Positions 1-7,326 of a DNA stretch of 64,000 nucleotides are shown one piece after another. Below the pieces are notes generated by a model. It was given only the letters and a program-made list of their open reading frames with translations, searched no databases and had not been told where the DNA came from. The position numbers were made by a program, and so were the translations under genes. The DNA is from Hyphomonadaceae bacterium (GTDB taxonomy: Bacteria > Pseudomonadota > Alphaproteobacteria > Caulobacterales > Aquidulcibacteraceae). The stretch's first letter is position 1; every line of letters starts with the position of its first letter. The stretch is taken from positions 19,245-83,244 of the forward strand of contig JAEUMT010000064.1 of assembly GCA_016791365.1 (NCBI GenBank), written 5' to 3'.

Positions 1-315
1 GAGGATGCGATCCGCAACTTGATTGAGAACGCAATGGCGCACTCTCCCGAAGGAGCGCCGATAACGGTGAAGGTCGGTCCGCCAGACAGCGTCAGCGTCA
101 GCGATAGAGGGCCGGGCATTTCTGCCGAAGACCGCGCGCGAATATTTGAAAGATTTTGGCGCGGCTCCGACGCGCGCGCTGGCGGCGCAGGATTGGGGCT
201 CTCCATCGTCGGGGAGATCATGAAGGCGCATCAAGGAACGGTCAGCATCGAGGACAATCCTGATGGGGGCGCCGTCTTGAAGCTTAGCTTCAGGCGTGCA
301 TCGGGGCCGAGCTAG
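1..315 (+). CDS. Sensor histidine kinase, C-terminal fragment (5' end outside window)
   Basis: The frame is open from the first base, so only the last 104 residues are present. They form the HATPase_c ATP-binding domain: an N box (NLIENAMAHS), a G1 box (DRGPGIS), an F box (ARIFERFWRG) and a G2 box (GAGLGLSIV). Such domains transfer phosphate from ATP to a dimerisation-domain histidine, which then phosphorylates a response regulator. The sensor and DHp parts, and presumably the regulator gene, lie to the left. The gene converges on the chrB-like gene 25 bases downstream. The signal cannot be inferred, and it is uncertain whether the gene is ICE cargo or left-flank chromosome. Confidence 0.9.
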   Translation, partial: EDAIRNLIENAMAHSPEGAPITVKVGPPDSVSVSDRGPGISAEDRARIFERFWRGSDARAGGAGLGLSIVGEIMKAHQGTVSIEDNPDGGAVLKLSFRRASGPS

Positions 316-340
316 TCTTTGTACATTTGACGCGACAAAC

Positions 341-850
341 TCAGGCGCCGGGGCGCCAATCGTGGCGTTCGCCTTTGGCTTTGGTCGCCCATGCGTAGAG
401 CGCGTCATAGACGATGAGGCCCTGCGCAAGCAGGGCTTGGTCGTCGGAGAATGTCGCGCTCAAACCGAGAGAGAGGGCGTGCAATCCAGCGGCTTCCGGG
501 GCGAAGTCGTGGCGATCGGTGTCAGCGCCGCGCACGATCGGCGCGAGCGCCGCCAGTCCCGGAGCGTCGAGCGCAAAGCGGTCGATGAAGGCGTCGAAGC
601 TACACTGGTCGCCGACATGGCTGAACGGCGCGCCCGGAATGTCGAACGCGACCGCGCCATCGCGTTTGACGACATCGAAAACCGCCTCGGTCGGGACGTA
701 GAGAATGACGGCATCCGGATCGACAAATCGCCGTATCAGCCAGGGGCAGGCGATACGATCGATCTTCGGACGCTCGCGCGTCACCCATTTCGTCGAGCGC
801 TGTTCGCCAAAGAGCGAATTGCGAACGGCTGCAATATGGTTCTGGTCCAT
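341..850 (-). CDS. ChrB-type chromate resistance domain protein
   Basis: 169 residues matching the C-terminal ChrB domain: it opens with KWVTRERPKIDRIACPWLIR and continues with FVDPDAVILYVP, the conserved core of the family. Full-length ChrB proteins (about 300 residues) add an N-terminal domain and regulate the ChrA chromate efflux pump. Short stand-alone versions like this are common and are usually annotated as chromate resistance proteins. GGAG lies about 12 nt before the ATG. No chrA is visible, so a role in chromate resistance is a family label only. Its position next to a histidine kinase and left of the relaxase would suit metal-resistance cargo of the ICE. Confidence 0.75.
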   Translation of the reverse strand: MDQNHIAAVRNSLFGEQRSTKWVTRERPKIDRIACPWLIRRFVDPDAVILYVPTEAVFDVVKRDGAVAFDIPGAPFSHVGDQCSFDAFIDRFALDAPGLAALAPIVRGADTDRHDFAPEAAGLHALSLGLSATFSDDQALLAQGLIVYDALYAWATKAKGERHDWRPGA

Positions 851-984
851 GATACGCGCGCTCCTTCCCCGTTACGGGGGCCGAGCGGGTCTTGGACGAT
901 GGTTGTCTAACCGGGCGCCCACGTGCCCGATGCAGCGCTTATCTCATCCCACCTCCTCGTAGGCAAGCGGATCGCGTTGCGGCG

Positions 985-2181
985 CTAGCGCTGCAGCAGC
1001 GAGCGCAGTCCCGTTTGCCGTGTTTGTGCCTCCGCACCGCGTTGCACGGTGCGTTCGTTGACCAGGCGTTTGCGGATATCGAGGTGCATCTCCATCGCGC
1101 CCAGCCGCTCTCGCCAGTCTGATTGGAAGCTCAGCACATTGCGCTTCACCTCGCTTGCAAGACCGAGCCGTTGCAGTTCGCGCGCCCGCGCCTTGAGTGC
1201 ATTGGTCACGTTCGGGTCGCCGTTGGCCGCCGCCAAATCGGCGACGCGCACGCGACCATCGGGTCCGATCTGGCCAGCGATCATGCCGTCCAACCGGGTA
1301 GGGCGATGCGCGCGCGTCTCGCGATCGAGCGCCTGACGCTCATCGTCCCGCGTGCGGTTTCCGAGCCGGTCCGTGGCGACATCGCGCGCCGCTTCGCGAA
1401 AGCCGTGCTTCACGAACTCACGCGGAATGACCAGATCGCGACCATCCCGCGTCTTCCCGCGAAGGATGATGTGGGTGTGGGGATTGTCGGTGTCCCAATG
1501 GTTCACCGCGACCCATTCAAGGCGCGTCCCGAGCGCCGCCTCAGCCCGCTGCATGACCTCTCGTGTGTAGGCATTGAGGTCGCCGATCGCCGCGCCATTT
1601 TCGGGCGCGAGGATGATGCGGAAATGCCGGCGGTCGGTCTTGGCCCATGCCGCCGCCTTGCTGGCGCCATCCACGCCTTCGCCGCCGGCGTCATAGAAGA
1701 CGCTTCGGTCGGCGTCATCGCCGCGCGCCAGATAGGCGGCGTTGGCGCGCGCCTGCGCCTCTTTCGCGTCGGCGCCTGGTTCAGCGTCGAGCGGCGGCTC
1801 CTGGGCTGGCCCGTCTCCGCGGGCTGCGGCCTCGCGCACCACGTAGCGCGCGTGCGCTTGAAGCGCGCCGCCACCGCCGCCGCCATGGCCGAAATAGTGG
1901 AGCTTCACGATCGCCCGCTGGCGCGGATCGAAGGCGTAAGCGCCGGCGCCGCCGTCGCTGAACCCGAAGCGGCGCGGCCCTCCAAGTCGCTCGGCGAGCT
2001 TGTGCGAGAGCGTTCCGCGCCCGCCGCCACCGCCCTGCGTTCTGCCGCTCTTCGCCTTGCCGACAAGCTCGTCGCGTTCAATCGCGCGATGAAAACGCAT
2101 GGAGCCGAGCGACGCGATCGCGACCGCGTCGCGGTGCAGACGCTGAGCCCGGAATATTTGATTGAAGCTCGTTGCGCTCAT
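985..2181 (-). CDS. Conjugative relaxase, VirD2/TraI-like (MobP type)
   Basis: 398 residues when started at ATG 2181 (MSATSFNQIF); the frame runs upstream to 2241 without a better start. The histidine triad that binds the metal is clear in VNHWDTDNPHTHIILRG. N-terminal segments are rich in Gly, Arg and Lys (RTQGGGGGRG, HYFGHGGGGGGA), as in relaxases with a DUF3363 tail. A relaxase nicks oriT, bonds to the 5' end through tyrosine and pilots the strand into the recipient. This copy ends in LRSLLQR and is shorter than most relatives, which usually exceed 550 residues; part of the C-terminal domain seems absent. The candidate oriT lies immediately upstream. It is the last gene of a leftward series with ardC and traF. 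Confidence 0.88.
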   Translation of the reverse strand: MSATSFNQIFRAQRLHRDAVAIASLGSMRFHRAIERDELVGKAKSGRTQGGGGGRGTLSHKLAERLGGPRRFGFSDGGAGAYAFDPRQRAIVKLHYFGHGGGGGGALQAHARYVVREAAARGDGPAQEPPLDAEPGADAKEAQARANAAYLARGDDADRSVFYDAGGEGVDGASKAAAWAKTDRRHFRIILAPENGAAIGDLNAYTREVMQRAEAALGTRLEWVAVNHWDTDNPHTHIILRGKTRDGRDLVIPREFVKHGFREAARDVATDRLGNRTRDDERQALDRETRAHRPTRLDGMIAGQIGPDGRVRVADLAAANGDPNVTNALKARARELQRLGLASEVKRNVLSFQSDWRERLGAMEMHLDIRKRLVNERTVQRGAEAQTRQTGLRSLLQR

Positions 2182-2211
2182 GGAAGCGGGCCCTTGATGC
2201 GGATTTGAACA

Positions 2212-2295
2212 GCACCGTGTCCGCACCGTTCGAGTCCACACCGCACCGTGCGAAAAAGCAAAGGCGCACAGGCAATTGGTGTGCGAAAACGGTGC
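2212..2295. repeat. oriT-associated GCACCGT repeats (three direct, one inverted)
   Basis: GCACCGT occurs at 2212-2218, 2223-2229 and 2243-2249, and its inverted copy ACGGTGC at 2289-2295, next to the nick-like sequence. They occupy the only sizeable non-coding stretch around the relaxase start (2182-2476). Directly and inversely repeated short motifs beside a nick site are normal for oriT accessory-protein or relaxase binding. They may also act as operator for the relaxase promoter. Confidence 0.6.
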
Positions 2296-2309
2296 GCTTT
2301 ATCTTGCCC
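2289..2309 (+). other. Candidate oriT nick region
   Basis: TATCTTGCCC at 2300-2309 differs at one base from TATCCTGCCC of the RP4/RK2 nick region and resembles the VirD2 nick consensus (ATCCTG followed by C). It directly follows the inverted ACGGTGC arm and lies 120 bases from the relaxase start. By analogy the nick would fall between 2306 and 2307 on the + strand. That strand would enter the recipient 5' end first, starting with the ardC side, and the relaxase gene would enter last, the usual layout for IncP-like systems. Sequence similarity is short, so this is a prediction. Confidence 0.55.
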
Positions 2310-2476
2310 TAAAAATTCTCTCTTCCCGCATCATCCCGCTTCTTCACTTCACCAATTTCTCTCACGATTCCGTTGCAGAAATCACGCGACGAAAACTGAT
2401 CTCGCCTTCGCCCCTGCACGCGGCCCAACTTCCTCAGCGCGTGTTCCGCTCTAATCTCTTCACGAACCGCGATCGA

Positions 2477-2884
2477 CTACGTGTTCGCTCGAAATCGCAA
2501 AGTCACAGTGGTCGCGATTAGGGCGAAGGCGATCATCGAGAGCAGCAACGGCGTTCCTGACACACCGCTTGATCCGACAATCGCAAACCCGCTCAGCAAG
2601 CCGAACGCACATGCGCCCGCGGCCTCCAGGGCGATCAAAGTCGAGCGCCAACGCGTCGCAACAATGAGCCGGTCGAAGAGCAGTGCGACAGTGGCTAGCG
2701 CTGCGAGCCCGACCAGGATCGTTATCGTCACATCGCCTTCCAAGCGCCATGCAAGCCAGGCCGCGCCCACACTCAAGGCCAGCGGCAACGCGCGCCGCGC
2801 ACCTGTGGCGAGCAGCGACCAGACCACCAAAACGAAGATGAAGGAGAGCACGATCATGACGATTATCCGCGCCCATCCCGGCAC
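2477..2884 (-). CDS. Small integral membrane protein, unknown function
   Basis: 135 residues with about four to five hydrophobic helices (for example IIVMIVLSFIFVLVVWSLLA near the N-terminus) and short charged loops; the reverse-complement frames have no comparable pattern. It lies 31 bases downstream of traF on the same strand and is followed by the oriT region, so it is probably transcribed with ardC-traF. I do not recognise a family. Small membrane proteins at this place in trb-type ICEs are usually annotated hypothetical. Confidence 0.65.
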   Translation of the reverse strand: MPGWARIIVMIVLSFIFVLVVWSLLATGARRALPLALSVGAAWLAWRLEGDVTITILVGLAALATVALLFDRLIVATRWRSTLIALEAAGACAFGLLSGFAIVGSSGVSGTPLLLSMIAFALIATTVTLRFRANT

Positions 2885-2915
2885 GCGGAAAAGAACAAGT
2901 CAAGAACCAGAGTGC

Positions 2916-3476
2916 CTAGAAAAGGGGCCGCCAAACGCCATCGATCGCGGTCAGGCGCACAGGCCCCCAATAGCGGCTGTCGAAAGAATCCGCCGTATCG
3001 CCGAGCAGGAAAACCTCGTCGGTGGCCAAGGTCCGGCATCCGTCCCAAGACGGCAGAACCCGACCGGCCGTGTCCCGCGCCAGCCGCGCCACGACACCCC
3101 GGCCGGGCACTGTCACAAGGTCGCCCTCGGCGCAAATTCTCGTCCTGCCAACCGCCGCCACGCGCTTGATGAAGCGATCGTTGCGATCCGTGAAGTCCCG
3201 CGCCCGCGCGTAAGCCGGGGAGGCGTCCGCCGCTCGCAATGTCACAAAGGCGCCGACCCCCACTGGCCGGTGATCTCGGACATAGAAGCCGCGCGGCACG
3301 CTCGGCGATGGATTGTAGATCATCGCCGGCGCCGGATGTGCGAACACAGCCGCGCCGCCAATGGCGCCGACCACAGCCAGCGCTGCCGCCAGCCGCCACC
3401 GCGTCCTTGCCTTGGTCGTCCTCGCACCCATTAACCCGGCCATGCATCGCCCGCGCCAGTGCAGGCGAAGACGCAC
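2916..3476 (-). CDS. traF: TraF-like conjugative transfer signal peptidase (S26)
   Basis: 186 residues from GTG 3476; ATG codons at 3443 and 3431 are alternative starts, none with a strong ribosome site. One N-terminal membrane helix (about 29-46) is followed by the catalytic serine in NPSPSVPRGFY (Ser59) and the general-base lysine in DRFIKRVAAVG (Lys104), the Ser-Lys dyad of TraF/LepB peptidases. Near the C-terminus is FLLGDTADSFDSRYWGPV, the usual box E. In RP4, TraF cyclises the TrbC pilin after signal removal, and a TrbC is encoded at 25451. It follows ardC by 44 bases. Confidence 0.88.
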   Translation of the reverse strand: MRLRLHWRGRCMAGLMGARTTKARTRWRLAAALAVVGAIGGAAVFAHPAPAMIYNPSPSVPRGFYVRDHRPVGVGAFVTLRAADASPAYARARDFTDRNDRFIKRVAAVGRTRICAEGDLVTVPGRGVVARLARDTAGRVLPSWDGCRTLATDEVFLLGDTADSFDSRYWGPVRLTAIDGVWRPLF

Positions 3477-3520
3477 GGTGGCGCACGGCGTTAACCCAAC
3501 AGCGCGGACTTTCCCGTCGC

Positions 3521-4471
3521 CTAATCCTCCCTGTCCAAATCGGGGCGGCAGCCCATGAGACCGAGCAGGTAATCGGCGGCGGCCTGCGCCTTGCCGGCGG
3601 CGCTCAGGAAGGCGGAAGGGGATTGATCCAGCACCGTGAGCCAGGAGGCGATATAGGCGGCATGGTCTTCGACATGCTCGCCGGGAAAGCCGAGCACGGC
3701 GCCCAGGATCGCGGCGGAGAGTTCAGCTACCAATTCCTCCAAGGCGTAGCCGGCGTCGCCAAACCGCTTCTGACCGAAATCACGGTCGAGCCGTGATGGC
3801 GCACGGGTCCAATGCCCCAGTTCGTGGCCACGCGTGGCAAGATACGTCCCGAGGTCGCGAAACGCGCCGCGTTCGGGTAGACAGACCAGATCCGCACGCG
3901 GGTCATAGAAGGCCCGTGCTCCACCGTGCCGAACGAGCGCGGGCACGCGCTCTAGCAGACCTACAAGCTCAGCCTCGCGCCCATCGAGCGGCGCCGCCGG
4001 CAAAGGCGCCGCATAGAAGTTCTCGGGAAGCCCCTCGATCTGATCGGCTGAGAACACAGTGTAGCCGCGCAGGATGCGCCGCACGCCAACCTCGGATTCA
4101 TCCTCGGTCGAGGCGTCGGCAGCGGATTTCTTCTCCGCGTAGAACACCACGAACGACCCGCGTTCGTCCTTGCGCACGCAGGCGTCCAAGGCGAGCGCCT
4201 GCTTGAACGTGAACCAGAACGGCGAGCGATAGCCACGTTCCACCGATGCCGCCCACAACGCGACGACGTTGACACCCCGATAGGCAAGACCGTTCGCACG
4301 GCGCGGCAAGACAAAGCCAACGCCGCCATCGTCCCATGGCTTGATCCAGGGACGCACGCCGCGTTCGAGCGCGGCCTTGATCTGCGCGGTGACGCGCTGT
4401 GCCGGCGAAAGTCGAGCTTCGGCAGCAGGAGGCGAGACAGCGAGCGAAGGTGAGGAGGCGGCAAGCGACAT
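3521..4471 (-). CDS. ardC: ArdC-type antirestriction protein with zincin domain
   Basis: 316 residues from ATG 4471, chosen because GGAG precedes it and the family N-terminus begins there; the open frame upstream runs through a hairpin leader. Residues about 20-140 are the ArdC N-terminal single-strand DNA-binding domain (PWIKPWDDGG, YRGVNVVALW). The C-terminal half is a metallopeptidase-like domain with HELGH at 216-220 and a downstream glutamate in LEELVAELSA. ArdC proteins protect incoming plasmid DNA from host restriction. The gene is about 1.2 kb from the predicted nick, so it would enter a recipient early. Confidence 0.9.
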   Translation of the reverse strand: MSLAASSPSLAVSPPAAEARLSPAQRVTAQIKAALERGVRPWIKPWDDGGVGFVLPRRANGLAYRGVNVVALWAASVERGYRSPFWFTFKQALALDACVRKDERGSFVVFYAEKKSAADASTEDESEVGVRRILRGYTVFSADQIEGLPENFYAAPLPAAPLDGREAELVGLLERVPALVRHGGARAFYDPRADLVCLPERGAFRDLGTYLATRGHELGHWTRAPSRLDRDFGQKRFGDAGYALEELVAELSAAILGAVLGFPGEHVEDHAAYIASWLTVLDQSPSAFLSAAGKAQAAADYLLGLMGCRPDLDRED

Positions 4472-4498
4472 GATCAGAACTCCGGCGCGTGCGGAGTT

Positions 4499-4659
4499 CG
4501 ATCCCGATGATCGAGCCCCGACGGCGGAGCCCCTCAAGCGAGGCGCGGGCGCGGCATGCACCGAAGGCCGTAACGAAGTGGAGGACGGCGCTCGCCGTTG
4601 CGGGCCGCGTTCGCGCCTCGCGGGCTCCGATCGGCGGCGGGGCTCGATCATTGGGATCG
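4499..4659 (-). promoter_or_regulatory. Long inverted-repeat leader of ardC (candidate single-strand promoter)
   Basis: The 359-base gap upstream of ardC holds a long imperfect inverted repeat. The left arm is 4499-4562 and the right arm about 4597-4659. Paired blocks include CGATCCCgATGATCGAGCCC, GGAGCCC and GCGAGGCGCG, each with a reverse complement in the other arm. The + strand alone could fold into a hairpin of over 50 base pairs with small bulges. Such a structure is more than a terminator needs and resembles the Frpo-like leaders that let RNA polymerase start on the transferred single strand. Function is inferred. Confidence 0.55.
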
Positions 4660-4830
4660 CTGGCAAGCGGTCGGCGACCAAGGCGCAGGTGCAAGACGAC
4701 GATTGCTCGACAGACTGGCTAACGAATGAAGCAGAAGCGTCGGTCGTCTTTGAGTGCGTCTTTGGTGCAGCCTCATACGGGCTTGAAGACGCGTCGATCG
4801 CGCTCCAACGCATCGTTCATGCGGTTCAAA

Positions 4831-6234
4831 CTAACAGGGCGACAAAGATTCGAGGCGCTCTGTGAGATAGTCGGCCAAATCGCTCAACAACGCGTGCTCG
4901 TCGCCTGTGGCCGACTGCAATAGGTCATTGGTTTGCAGCAGCGCTTCCGGAAGTGTGAGCCATGGCTCGCCGCCTTCCGCCGTGCCACGCAGCCGAATGG
5001 CGAACTCTGCCTCCAACTCAGCGCGCATCTCGGGAAGCAAGGCGTCAGGTCGCTCTGCGTAAATCAAGCGCCGTCCGAGCATTTTGTACCGTTCATCGCT
5101 TAGGCGTCCGAGGACTGCGTCGCGATCTTCCCATGGTGCTTTGTGAAATTCTTCCAATAGTGCGGTGTCGCCAGATTCCAGAAATCCATCGTAGATCATT
5201 TTCTCAACATGAATCGCGGGCTCGTACTCCTTTTGAACCGAGCGATAGACGGTTAATGCGTGCGCCACAAAATGCTTGTTGTTGTTTAGCCACGCCAATT
5301 GCGCCTCCACCATCTGTTGCGAAGGCAGGCGGCCATGCAAATGTTCTGGAATATCGTCAAGGTGCATCAGTTGCGGAGCGCTATTTATCTTCAAGCGACG
5401 AATGGGCTTCGGCGACCCCTTCAGCTTCGCGGCCAGCTTTTTGTCATCGAGCGCGGATAGGGCTTGGAGATCAGTGCCCAAGTCCCAGACGTATGCGAGG
5501 GAGGACTGTTCCTCGTCAAACTCGATGAGCGAGACAACGTAGGGGCACGGCTTGTTGAAGAAGTGTTCAGTGAGCAAAAATGCAGACTCTTCGGTGACAA
5601 AGTCAGCGACGGCGGCCTTTTGCGCAAACCGCGTGAAATTCGACCAGGCGTCGGGCGCGCCATCACGAATGAGTCGGCACAGATGGATGGTCGCCTCAAC
5701 GTCGGCGAGTGCGTCGTGGGCGTTCTCGTGATTGAAGCCATTTGTCGGGGCGACACGGTCCAACTTGAATATTGGCTTGCCTTTGTCGCCGGTGGGGATT
5801 GTCAGCACACCGGGCGAAAACAGTGCGGTGCATTGCGCGAGTTCCAGCACATCAGCGCGACAATTGCCTTTTGATTGGGTCAGGTAGGGCGGATGAAGGG
5901 TTTGATAGAGCGCTTGTCGCAAAAGCGCTTCATCGAAATCCATGCTGTTGTAGCCGGCAAAAATAGCCGGCGACCATGACAGCAGTTTGTCCCGAATGGC
6001 GCGCACCATCTGATAGTGAGACGGCAGGGCTGGATCAGTAAGCTGCGCCACGGTTACGCCCGTTACGCGCATCGCGCCTGGCGACGGCGCCATGTGGCCG
6101 TGCAAGCGGCAGCGAATATCAAACCGGTCCAGCTCGTTCAGGTCAGCGTCGGTTCGAATCGCCGCGAACTGAAGAACTTGGTCGAAGCTGGTATCAATTC
6201 CCGTGGTTTCTGTGTCGTAGAAGACAAAACTCAT
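4831..6234 (-). CDS. sbcB: Exodeoxyribonuclease I family (SbcB-like)
   Basis: 467 residues, close to the 475 of E. coli exonuclease I. The DEDDh exonuclease signature is complete: FYDTETTGID at the N-terminus (Asp7, Glu9), AGYNSMDFDEALLRQ, and HENAHDALADVEATIHL with the catalytic His and Asp. The remaining two thirds correspond to the SH3-like and C-terminal helical domains of ExoI. ExoI degrades single-stranded DNA 3' to 5'. It starts 7 bases after immA and ends the xre-immA-sbcB operon. Base composition is visibly less GC-rich than neighbouring conjugation genes, suggesting separate acquisition. SbcB homologues also occur in defence islands; which role applies here is unknown. Confidence 0.88.
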   Translation of the reverse strand: MSFVFYDTETTGIDTSFDQVLQFAAIRTDADLNELDRFDIRCRLHGHMAPSPGAMRVTGVTVAQLTDPALPSHYQMVRAIRDKLLSWSPAIFAGYNSMDFDEALLRQALYQTLHPPYLTQSKGNCRADVLELAQCTALFSPGVLTIPTGDKGKPIFKLDRVAPTNGFNHENAHDALADVEATIHLCRLIRDGAPDAWSNFTRFAQKAAVADFVTEESAFLLTEHFFNKPCPYVVSLIEFDEEQSSLAYVWDLGTDLQALSALDDKKLAAKLKGSPKPIRRLKINSAPQLMHLDDIPEHLHGRLPSQQMVEAQLAWLNNNKHFVAHALTVYRSVQKEYEPAIHVEKMIYDGFLESGDTALLEEFHKAPWEDRDAVLGRLSDERYKMLGRRLIYAERPDALLPEMRAELEAEFAIRLRGTAEGGEPWLTLPEALLQTNDLLQSATGDEHALLSDLADYLTERLESLSPC

Positions 6235-6241
6235 GTGTCGC

Positions 6242-6784
6242 TCAGGATTTTTCCAGCCACCGCTGAAGGCGGAATTGCATCGTCACGGTGCTAACCTTGA
6301 AGCGTTTTGCGAGGGCTTCAATCTGCTCGTCGTCGAGGTGCCGGCTACTGGGCACTGTTTGCTCCAGCAATACGTCGGGCACTAACAAGAGTGCGGCGAA
6401 CTGATTGGCCTCCATTTCAATTGGATCGATTCCCTTGCCCGCCAATGCGTCGCGGCGAAGGACGGCCAGTTCCTTGTCCACATGCACGCCTGTCTCGATC
6501 TTCGTGCGATGGAGCATGAGGTGTCCCAACTCGTGCGCAATCGTGAATCGTTGCCGGTTTGGGTGATGGAGGGAGTTCACGCCGATGATCGGCACACTAT
6601 CCTTGAAAAACACCATGCCGGACAATTCGTTGTCCAACGGTCCGAATTGGATGCGTGCGCCTTCTTGCTTTGCAATGCGCTCTACGGGAACGGCCGGCGC
6701 GATAACCTTGTGCTTTTCGAGAAGCCCGTAAGCCATTTGCTCTTGTTTTGTAGGCGCGCGCGTTGGTGTGCTTTGCGGGGGCAT
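6242..6784 (-). CDS. ImmA/IrrE-family metallopeptidase
   Basis: 180 residues from ATG 6784, one base after the stop of the HTH gene; a TTG start at 6829 would overlap that gene. The zinc motif HELGH is at 84-88 within RFTIAHELGHLML, followed by the family pattern EANQFAALLLVP in which the glutamate is a ligand. ImmA-type peptidases cleave a partner helix-turn-helix repressor upon DNA damage or another cue, as in ICEBs1 ImmR/ImmA. Here the partner is obvious: the Xre protein encoded immediately upstream. The pair probably controls the adjoining exonuclease gene and perhaps the divergent Ubl operon. Confidence 0.88.
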   Translation of the reverse strand: MPPQSTPTRAPTKQEQMAYGLLEKHKVIAPAVPVERIAKQEGARIQFGPLDNELSGMVFFKDSVPIIGVNSLHHPNRQRFTIAHELGHLMLHRTKIETGVHVDKELAVLRRDALAGKGIDPIEMEANQFAALLLVPDVLLEQTVPSSRHLDDEQIEALAKRFKVSTVTMQFRLQRWLEKS

Positions 6785-6785
6785 G

Positions 6786-7139
6786 TTAGCTGCCGCGCCG
6801 TTGACGGCGTTTGGGCGATGAGTTGGCAACGAATGCCATGACTTCTTCCTGTTGCTTGTTGTTCAATGGGTCGCCGCTCAGCAGAGGGCGAACAGCTGTT
6901 ACAGCCGTCGCTGGCGCAGCGCGGGCGGGAAGCAGGGCTTCAACGCCCGGCAGCTCCAGGACAGATGCCAGCCGATAGAGGTAATGCAGCAAAATTTTCT
7001 GCCGGCCGGTTTCGATATTGGCGAGCGAAGCGCGCGACAGGCCAACTTTGTTCGCGATCTCATCTTGCGTGCATTTGAGTTCGCGTCGGCGAAGGGCAAT
7101 CGCCTCGCCGACTCCCTTGTAGAGCGCTTCTTCGTTCAT
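6786..7139 (-). CDS. Xre-family helix-turn-helix repressor
   Basis: 117 residues from ATG 7139 (7142 is an in-frame ATG just before). HTH_3 domain at about 10-62: RRRELKCTQDEIANKVGLSR then ASLANIETGRQKILL. The basic C-terminal tail ends in KRRQRRGS. There is no ribosome site, but a TTGACA/CATAAA promoter with 17-bp spacing puts the predicted transcription start at the ATG, so the mRNA may be leaderless. An inverted repeat covers this promoter, as for autoregulation. It is the likely substrate of the ImmA peptidase. The longer open frame to 7385 runs through the promoter and is rejected. Confidence 0.85.
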   Translation of the reverse strand: MNEEALYKGVGEAIALRRRELKCTQDEIANKVGLSRASLANIETGRQKILLHYLYRLASVLELPGVEALLPARAAPATAVTAVRPLLSGDPLNNKQQEEVMAFVANSSPKRRQRRGS

Positions 7140-7141
7140 CA

Positions 7142-7187
7142 TTTGTTTATGACTTGATATGGGCAATGTGTCAACTACATAAACAAA
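7142..7187 (-). promoter_or_regulatory. Promoter and operator dyad of the xre-immA-sbcB operon
   Basis: On the - strand, TTGACA (7174-7169) and CATAAA (7151-7146) are spaced by 17 bases. A perfect 10-bp inverted repeat, TTTGTTTATG at 7142-7151 and CATAAACAAA at 7178-7187, brackets the promoter, and the flanking TTGA/TCAA bases extend it imperfectly. A repressor bound here would block its own gene and could reach the divergent Ubl promoter about 50 bases away. Confidence 0.6.
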
Positions 7188-7231
7188 CGTGTATAAAGCA
7201 AACATTACAAAAGTAAAAACCGTGTGTATGA

Positions 7232-7260
7232 TTGACATTACGGTGTTGGAGGGCCTATAG
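7232..7260 (+). promoter_or_regulatory. Predicted promoter of the Ubl operon
   Basis: TTGACA at 7232-7237 and CTATAG at 7255-7260 with a 17-base spacer; the start of transcription would be near 7267, about 60 bases before the first gene. GGAG at 7317-7320 then gives the ribosome site for ATG 7327. The -35 is perfect, the -10 weak. Confidence 0.5.
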
Positions 7261-7326
7261 GAGCTGCGCGGTCGCGAATTTCGCCGCGGCCTTCGAGCAA
7301 ATGCCTCTGAAAGATTGGAGTTTTCC

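Noticed and set aside
296..910. 204-residue frame on the + strand opposite chrB
   Set aside because: Antisense shadow of a recognisable ChrB domain; sequence is low-complexity Arg/Ala-rich.
885..915. Possible left attachment site (TTGGACGATGG resembling the dusA core)
   Set aside because: Only seven consecutive bases agree with the dusA core and the surrounding bases do not; too short to call a junction.
1123..2208. 361-residue frame on the + strand opposite the relaxase
   Set aside because: It is the antisense of the relaxase in GC-rich DNA, with no domain or ribosome site, while the relaxase carries a clear histidine triad.
4472..4813. N-terminal extension of ArdC through the leader
   Set aside because: The frame is open but Arg/Ser-rich, translates an inverted repeat, and the family N-terminus with a ribosome site begins at 4471.
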